Source: Phaeoceros laevis
Taxonomy: Eukaryota > Anthocerotophyta > Anthocerotopsida > Notothyladales
Assembly (NCBI GenBank): GCA_049999765.1
Contig: JBNGIQ010007140.1
Location: forward strand, 1-23,463
Direction: 5' to 3'
DNA length: 23,463 bases
Within the stretch, counting starts at the first letter, position 1; each line of letters opens with the position of its first letter. The notes beneath the pieces are model-generated. The model saw nothing but the letters and a program-made list of their open reading frames with translations, was not told the DNA's origin and did not search any database. Positions 18,152-23,463 of this stretch are shown here, piece by piece. The translations under genes and the position numbers were made by a program.

Positions 18152-19100
18152 AGCTTTGCAAGAGAGCTAAGGAGCGGAGAGGGGAACTGAGCTGAAGAGG
18201 AGACAAGAGGCGAGTGAAAGACGAAGGGTGCGTAAGAAGAAGAAGAGGAGGAGGTGAGTGGAGATGAGTGCGAGAGGAGAGGCGGGAGTGGAGTTGGGGA
18301 TGGCGGGAGCCCAAAGATGTGGATTGCACTGGAGGTGGAAGAGTGGCTGGCCGGGAACCCGGAGGCGGGAAGGCCATGGCTGCCAGCTGAGGATCAGGCT
18401 GTGTCTAATCCTTGGCCAGGAGCAATTATTGGGGCTAAATTGGGAAGAGGGAGACGGAATCTGACAGACGCATTGAATTCGAGGGGCAAGTGTCGAAGAT
18501 TTACCTTTGAGCCGAGATTTTGAGCAGGTGGGCTTGGCACGAGTCCTTCCAGTCGTGGTGAACTCGGCAGTTAACGGCCGCATGACATCCTCCGCCCCGT
18601 TTTCTCTTGTCATCTGCTGGCACCTGTTGCTTAAACTCCCGTCCAGTTCACGATAGTCACAAGGATAAGAATTCTTCTTAGAGAGTCTAGCAACTGAATC
18701 CTTACTATACTGACATCCAACTGCTGCCATGTTGTGGGAATGAGAAAGAAGGGCCAGCAAGTACCGGGTGCCATAAGGGGAGGTAGCGCCATCCATACTA
18801 TACAGGTTGCGACCAACAGCAAGCATGTGGAGGATGGGGGGGGAGAATGCCAACATGAGGAGCTTCCTGACCAGGAAGAGAAGAGCACTACCCAAGTGCC
18901 TGGACAGGAACAACATAACCTCTCTACTGCCGTCCAGGCCGTAACTAGCAGAGTCCTGCTGGAATTCACTAATTGTCCCTCTCTTCGTCTTGCAGTGAGG
19001 GGCCACTTGCCCACCAATCAGGCAGAAGGACCAAATCATCTTCTTGGAGCCAAGATCCATGAGCAGACATGTGACCAACCAGTGAGACCCTGACCAAGGA
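18152..19100. other. Transition region between the Pro/Ser-rich relic and the LINE
   Basis: The minus strand is pyrimidine-rich up to about 18450. A possible exon, 18730-18505 (MAAVGCQYSKDSVARLSKKN onward), has an ATG and a donor (CAAAG|GTAAAT) but no known domain. The longer minus frame 18167-19120 is open without domain evidence. The 3' end of the LINE lies somewhere in 18.95-19.2 kb; no poly(A) tail or target-site duplication was found. Confidence 0.3.
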
Positions 19101-19529
19101 AAATGTTGCCAATTCTCCATTCAGCTTCCATGAATTTCTTAGGTGAGCGTTTCCGTAATGCTTGGCCCTCAGTAATGAGTCCTTCCCAAATATTGCATAG
19201 ATGCAGATTAGGAGACTTTTCTTCCTCACCACCATAGACTTGGCTGGTCCAGTTGGTCCAAAGTACAAATAACGTATTGGCTCAAAGAGAAGGCCACCAT
19301 TGGACTTTCACCAAAGGCCTCCGTAAGCGTCCACGGGTTAAGACCAAATAGAGCCGACTTCTCTTGGATTCTGAAGTTGCTCCTTGGAAAGGTCTGCCTC
19401 AGCCAACATTCAATCCTGTTCCAAATAAGTTTAGCAAGAGCACAGGAATACAAAATATGTTGACTTTTTTATGCTTGATATCCTAGACAGATTTAGCAGA
19501 ATTGATGACCTCTTGCAATAAGATGGTCA

Positions 19530-20894
19530 TCATACCTGTCCCCTTTCGGAAGGGCAGCTTGGAGCATTCTCCAGATTGTGAAACGGATCTTGGGACGCAC
19601 TCCAAGACTCAAGTGTCCAAAGAAAGATTAAGATACGATTCTGGGCACCAATATGTAAGTACCACCTAGGCACCACCGGTTCACGCTGTTTCTTCCTTTG
19701 AGCATGCACTAGTAATTTATATATAGTGACCGTCTTGAAATTGAGAAGAGAGGATTTACCTTGTTCTGCTGTGGCAAGGCCTGCTGGCCACCTCCATTGG
19801 CCTGGATGAAGAGTTAACTGTGACTCGGAACATCCTCCCCACCATTCCTTTCTTGAGCTGTACATTTCTGCTTGTCCTAGCACTTCATCAGGGGTTAACC
19901 ATTTAACCGCATTTTCTTGTTGGAGGACCAGGATCGGTACTAGATTGTCAGGATGCTCAAGAGTAGATGTCCCACTATCATATATTGATTGAGTTTCTTC
20001 AAGCTTCACGTATAATTTCTTGGTCCTGATACCGTCATCTGTAATCTGCTTCACTAGGAAAGGGTCACTGGGAGATACCTCTCCTTGGCCATCTACAGGA
20101 TATATCTACTTGGTGTACCAACGTTTCATTCTGATCTCTGCAGGCTGCAAGAAGGCGTCCCAGACAACAGGTTTGAGGATTGTAATGACAAGCTCGAGGA
20201 CCCTCTTAGCACTCCGAATGACACCTGGATATGCAGCACCAATTTCCTGTGCTGTATGCCAACGCTCCTCTGGCCAGTTCCATAGGTCTCCTAAGTTGAG
20301 GAGGCCCCCAAAAGCAGCATTTTTTATAGAACTCGACCTTCGAGCCTTGATGCTGATTTCTTCCGTCCAGATATTCATGTTACCCTGAATCTTCAGACAA
20401 GAGGCTTTATCTCTGTTAGATGGGGGATGCCACACTAATTGGGCTTTGATCTTCTTCCAACTTCTCCAGATTGCTTTACTCAAAGGTGAGAGATTTGCCA
20501 GCGGTAAGTTTGGTTTAAAAGCAAGCAAATGAGATAGCGATGTAACACCTCCCTTGGATGCAGAAACATGCTGCAGGTAGAACATCAGATAATTCTTCCA
20601 AGGAAAGGTATTTGGCGAAAGAGCTTTCAAGACCCACTGTCCATGTAAAGCTTGAGCTTTCGCAAAGGGATCAACCAGCCCCGCACCACCTTGGGAGAGG
20701 GGCAACACCAGATGCTCCCACAACACTTTACTGTTGGGGGAAGGCTCGTCAATCGGAGCATTCCAAAGGAAGTTGAGAATGAACGTCTTCAATCTTTTCG
20801 CATCTCCTACTGAGGGGGACCATACGAAAATGAAGTACCATAGAGTGTTTTCCAGAATGGAGTTGATCGCCAGAATCCTTCTAGCGAAACTCAG
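19530..20894 (-). pseudogene. LINE ORF2, C-terminal region
   Basis: This continues the ORF2 frame: LSFARRILAINSILENTLWY, then LKTFILNFLWNAPIDE and LPLSQGGAGLVDPFAKAQAL, typical of the region after the plant LINE reverse transcriptase. A TAG at 20106-20108 interrupts it. The piece 20054-19530 (KQITDDGIRTKKLYVKLEET) leads to a zf-RVT-like tail that has shifted frame after 19530. Confidence 0.8.
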
Positions 20895-21971
20895 CTACAT
20901 GATCTGGAGCTTCACCGCTTTCTCAGCGAAGCGATTGAGAATTTCACGACCAATGGCATCGTTTTTATCCTCCATCATGAAAGGTACGTCGAGCTGTTTA
21001 TGAGATTCACCTGGACCCAATTGCCTAATGTGGGCTACACAATCCGGGAGGGTCCCATGAAAATTGAGGACCAACATAATGGTCTTCCCCCATTTGATGA
21101 TTAGGCCTGATAAGAGGCCGAAAATCTCAAGCTCCTTCATAAGAGCCTCCAAGGAAGCCTCATCCACTTGTGACATCATAAGAGTGTCATCAGCAAAGCT
21201 CGAGATACGGCTTTCAACCTCCAAAGGATCAGGTAAGCCTTTGATTTCTCTGTTTTGTTTAACACTCCAGATTAGGAAATCAGAGAGGAGAACAAAGAGG
21301 GATGGGGCAAGTGGACAGCCTTGCTTCACTGACCGTCCAATTTTGAACCTATCCGTCATGTCTTCATTCACCACAAGACTGGCTCCAGCATCTTCACAGA
21401 GAATGCAAATCCATCTAATGTAGTTGGGGCCAAAACCGTATTGTTTCAGGCAGCGCCACATGAAGGGCCATGACACCCGGTCATAGGCTTTGCTGAAATC
21501 AAGCGAAAGGAAGATACCCGACATCTGCTGTTGATTCAGCCACCACTTAGCTTCACGAACCAACAGTAAGTTGTCAAGGATACAGCGTCCCTTAATGAAG
21601 CCCCTCTGCTCTGGATTGACCCAACCATCCATAAAGTTTGCAATTCTATTAGCCATAACCTTAGCTAATAGTTTATAGAATGTTGTGAGCAATGAGATGG
21701 GTCTCCAATTCTCCACAGCCAGGTGAGCATTAGCCTTGGGTTGCAGGGTGATCAAACTTTCGTTGAAGTCAGCTCCCATAGTACCTAGCTTCCACACTTC
21801 TCTAATGCTACGCATGAGCATATCTTGGACAAAATCCCAGCCCCACAGGTAAAATTCCGGCGGGATGCCGTCTTTTCCAGGACTCTTCCCTTTGGGCATA
21901 TCTTGGAAGGCTCTACGAAGCTCATCTTCTGTGAGCTCAGCTTCTAACTTTTTGCGTTGAGCTTCAGTCAC
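20895..21971 (-). pseudogene. LINE ORF2, reverse transcriptase domain
   Basis: Reverse transcriptase motifs appear in order: GKSPGKDGIPPEF, VENWRPISLLTTFYKLLAKV, EQRGFIKGRCILDNLL, SLDFSKAYDRVSW (catalytic Asp 158), VKQGCPLAPSLF and SSFADDTLMM (catalytic FADD, 259-262). All three catalytic aspartates are present. The frame ends at a TAG (20895-20897) inside the thumb, and homology resumes directly after it. The frame is open upstream to a TGA near 22003, so the first residue here is only the first start codon, not the true domain start. Confidence 0.88.
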
Positions 21972-22103
21972 TTTTGCAGGGAATTGTGCATAGGAAGCTT
22001 GTCAAACTTGTTCCCATTCAAGTGGTCTTTCTTCTGCTTTGAAAATACCCTCATAGTAGTCCTTTATATGTTGCTTGAGACTGGTATGAACTGATTGACC
22101 ATC

Positions 22104-23408
22104 CTAAGTCTGGACCTGTGGAAATACAGGAATGATGGAGGAATGCCGTTTCTTCTTCACCATAGAAAAAAAGAATTTTCGAGGTAAATCTCCTTCTTGG
22201 GCCCATTTGAACTTAGCACGCCTTGCCCAACCTGTAGCCTTAGCTGATTCCATCATCTCCAATCTGAAGGAGATTTCCCTAAATTCAGCCTCCTCCTCAG
22301 CAGAAAAATCCCCTTCTTCAGCAGCTGCTTGCATTTTAGAGAAGTCTCCTCTGAGCAATTCCTCTTCCACTTTTTCTAATGCACGTTTGTCCATGCCAGC
22401 TTTTCTACAGATCTGAGCAGTTTTGGCATTTAGCTCCAACAACGTATGGAAGCCGTTGCAACCAGGGATCTCTGACCTTTGCTTCCAAAGTCCTTCAATA
22501 GACTTCCTAGTGTCACCCCATTCAAGAAGTTCCATATTCATTCTGTAGATGCGTATGAAGTCCTCCGAATAGATAGCTCCATCAGCAGTGGTAATGAGAT
22601 TGAGGAGAATGGGTGAGTGGTCTGAGAAGACCGTACCAGGTATAATCGCATAACTCTTTACTCTATCACGCAAGTCAGAGGAGACATAGAACCGATCCAG
22701 TCTTGTGCTAATTTTGTAAGGACCTTCTAACTTGTTTGTCCTACGAAACTTCATAGAAATCGGCAATCGGAAGGCTGGGAGGGTTAACCATGGATCCTCA
22801 ACCTGCATCACAGTGTCTCTAAATTCTTGCCAGGCCAAGGAGACATGAGTTTGGGAAGCTAGAAGGTCACCTAACCTGTCCTCCGATCTCTCAATGAAGT
22901 TGAAATCACCACAAAGCGTCCAGTGGATGCTTGTATCCAGGGTAGCCTCCAGTCTCTCCCAAAGAGCTTTCTTACCTCTTTCCGTCTGGGGAGCGGAGAT
23001 ATTGCATATGCCCATAGGGCCCATTGGGGTTAGGAGTACCAGCCATTGAAACCATTTCTGAATGGGACCCAGAGTTCCATTAGTAGTCTGAGCCCAATCC
23101 TCATCATCTTCCCCATAATTTAAAATCTGAGATGTTAAGGAAGAGTGTACAGCCATCGCTAAACCACCCCTAGTATCAGAAGCTGGAACCCACTTCACAT
23201 CTCCATCTAATAATGGCACTCTACGATGTGCCAGCTTAGCTCCATCTAGTTTAGTCTCCTGGAGACAAACTATATCCCAAGCACAACGATATTTGAAAAA
23301 TGAGCTAACAATCCTCCATTTGTTATCACGACTCAAACCTCTAACATTCCATGAGATGATTTGAGTTTGTTGGGATCTGTCCGAAGCAAACTTGTTGGGC
23401 TGCTGCAT
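22104..23408 (-). pseudogene. LINE ORF2, endonuclease domain
   Basis: 434 residues from the ATG at 23408. Endonuclease motifs are present: SWNVRGL (N21), LQETKL (E51), GDFNF (D168, N170), RLDRF and SDHSP (D263, H264). The usual N-x-Y-A-P motif reads NISAP. The domain nicks target DNA to prime reverse transcription. A TAG at 22104-22106 ends the frame just after the domain linker (FPQVQT), and coding similarity continues in frame beyond it. An upstream TGA in this frame near 23444 sets the ORF2 start to the ATG at 23408 or very close to it. Confidence 0.85.
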
Positions 23409-23463
23409 TATCTTGACTAAGGTTTGGAGATCCTTGGGCCTTCAACAACTCCATAAATGAGTG
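23341..23463 (-). CDS. Possible C-terminal tail of LINE ORF1
   Basis: On the minus strand a frame open from the right edge reads HSFMELLKAQGSPNLSQDNA and stops with TAG at 23341-23343. It overlaps the start of the endonuclease frame by 68 nt. Position and overlap suit the end of ORF1 in an L1-like element, but the visible 40 codons contain no ORF1 signature. Confidence 0.35.
   Translation of the reverse strand, partial: HSFMELLKAQGSPNLSQDNAAAQQVCFGQIPTNSNHLMEC

Larger units (their letters stand above)
19100..23463 (-). mobile_element. Non-LTR retrotransposon (LINE, L1-like), degraded, truncated by window edge
   Basis: The minus strand carries a LINE ORF2 in order: apurinic-type endonuclease (EEP fold), linker, reverse transcriptase, thumb/connection region and a Cys/His tail. 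One reading frame is kept from 23408 to 19530 but is interrupted by TAG at 22104-22106, TGA near 22003, TAG at 20895-20897 and TAG at 20106-20108. After 19530 the tail shifts frame (YDDHLIARGHQFC, HILYSCALAKLIWNRI). The 5' end with ORF1 lies past the right edge. LINEs copy themselves by target-primed reverse transcription; this copy cannot encode the full protein. Confidence 0.9.

Noticed and set aside
19440-19480. T-rich run as the poly(A) tail of the LINE
   Set aside because: It lies inside the ORF2 tail, with coding similarity continuing on both sides.

Overview
The window is nuclear DNA from a land plant. Introns are spliced GT-AG and short (about 75-200 nt). Gene families are plant-type: LRR receptor-like, PLS-type PPR, seven-kind vicilin-like cupin, HMA metal-binding protein and a folate carrier of the FOLT type. 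Many PPR relics in compact gene space suggest a seed-free vascular plant (lycophyte or fern), but this is inference and the species cannot be fixed from the sequence.

Left part (1-5 kb). On the minus strand, 1-976 is the 5' part of an LRR receptor-like gene, broken by small indels and a TAG. Downstream on the plus strand is an apparently intact HMA-domain gene (exons about 1686-3540), with an unusual low-complexity N-terminal half and the metal-binding domain at the C-terminus. Next is a three-exon, intact gene for a strongly divergent histone H3 (4275-4928). It carries a 7-residue insertion next to the K27 region and lacks the K14 and K18 equivalents. This is the most interesting object in the window.

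Middle (5-16 kb). A decayed PPR gene lies at about 5146-6432 (minus). An intact six-exon vicilin-like cupin gene follows (6980-9031, minus), and its upstream region carries RY (CATGCA) and G-box/ACGTG motifs typical of embryo/seed-maturation promoters. Then come remnants: a 5'-truncated FOLT-type carrier with a mutated splice donor (10556-11479, minus), a PPR relic (11686-12131, minus), a decayed Lys/Glu-rich ORF with repeated SUMO-consensus motifs (12319-13130, plus), another PPR relic (13632-13963, plus), an unrecognised broken gene (14236-15417, minus), a PPR scrap (15690-15807, plus) and a single argininosuccinate synthase exon (15947-16084, minus) joined back-to-back to a PPR E-domain scrap (about 16087-16190, plus).

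Right part (16.7-23.5 kb). A Pro/Ser-rich degraded reading frame of unknown identity (16717-18151, minus) is followed by a non-LTR retrotransposon (LINE, L1-like) on the minus strand, running off the right edge. Its ORF2 has an endonuclease domain, a reverse transcriptase with FADD, and a zinc-knuckle-like tail. It keeps one frame for almost 3.9 kb but is interrupted by nonsense codons.

Three genes look functional (HMA protein, H3 variant, cupin). They show no shared pathway or operon-like arrangement. Most other content is genomic debris. Most premature stops in that debris are TAG, which fits CAG-to-TAG decay by cytosine deamination.
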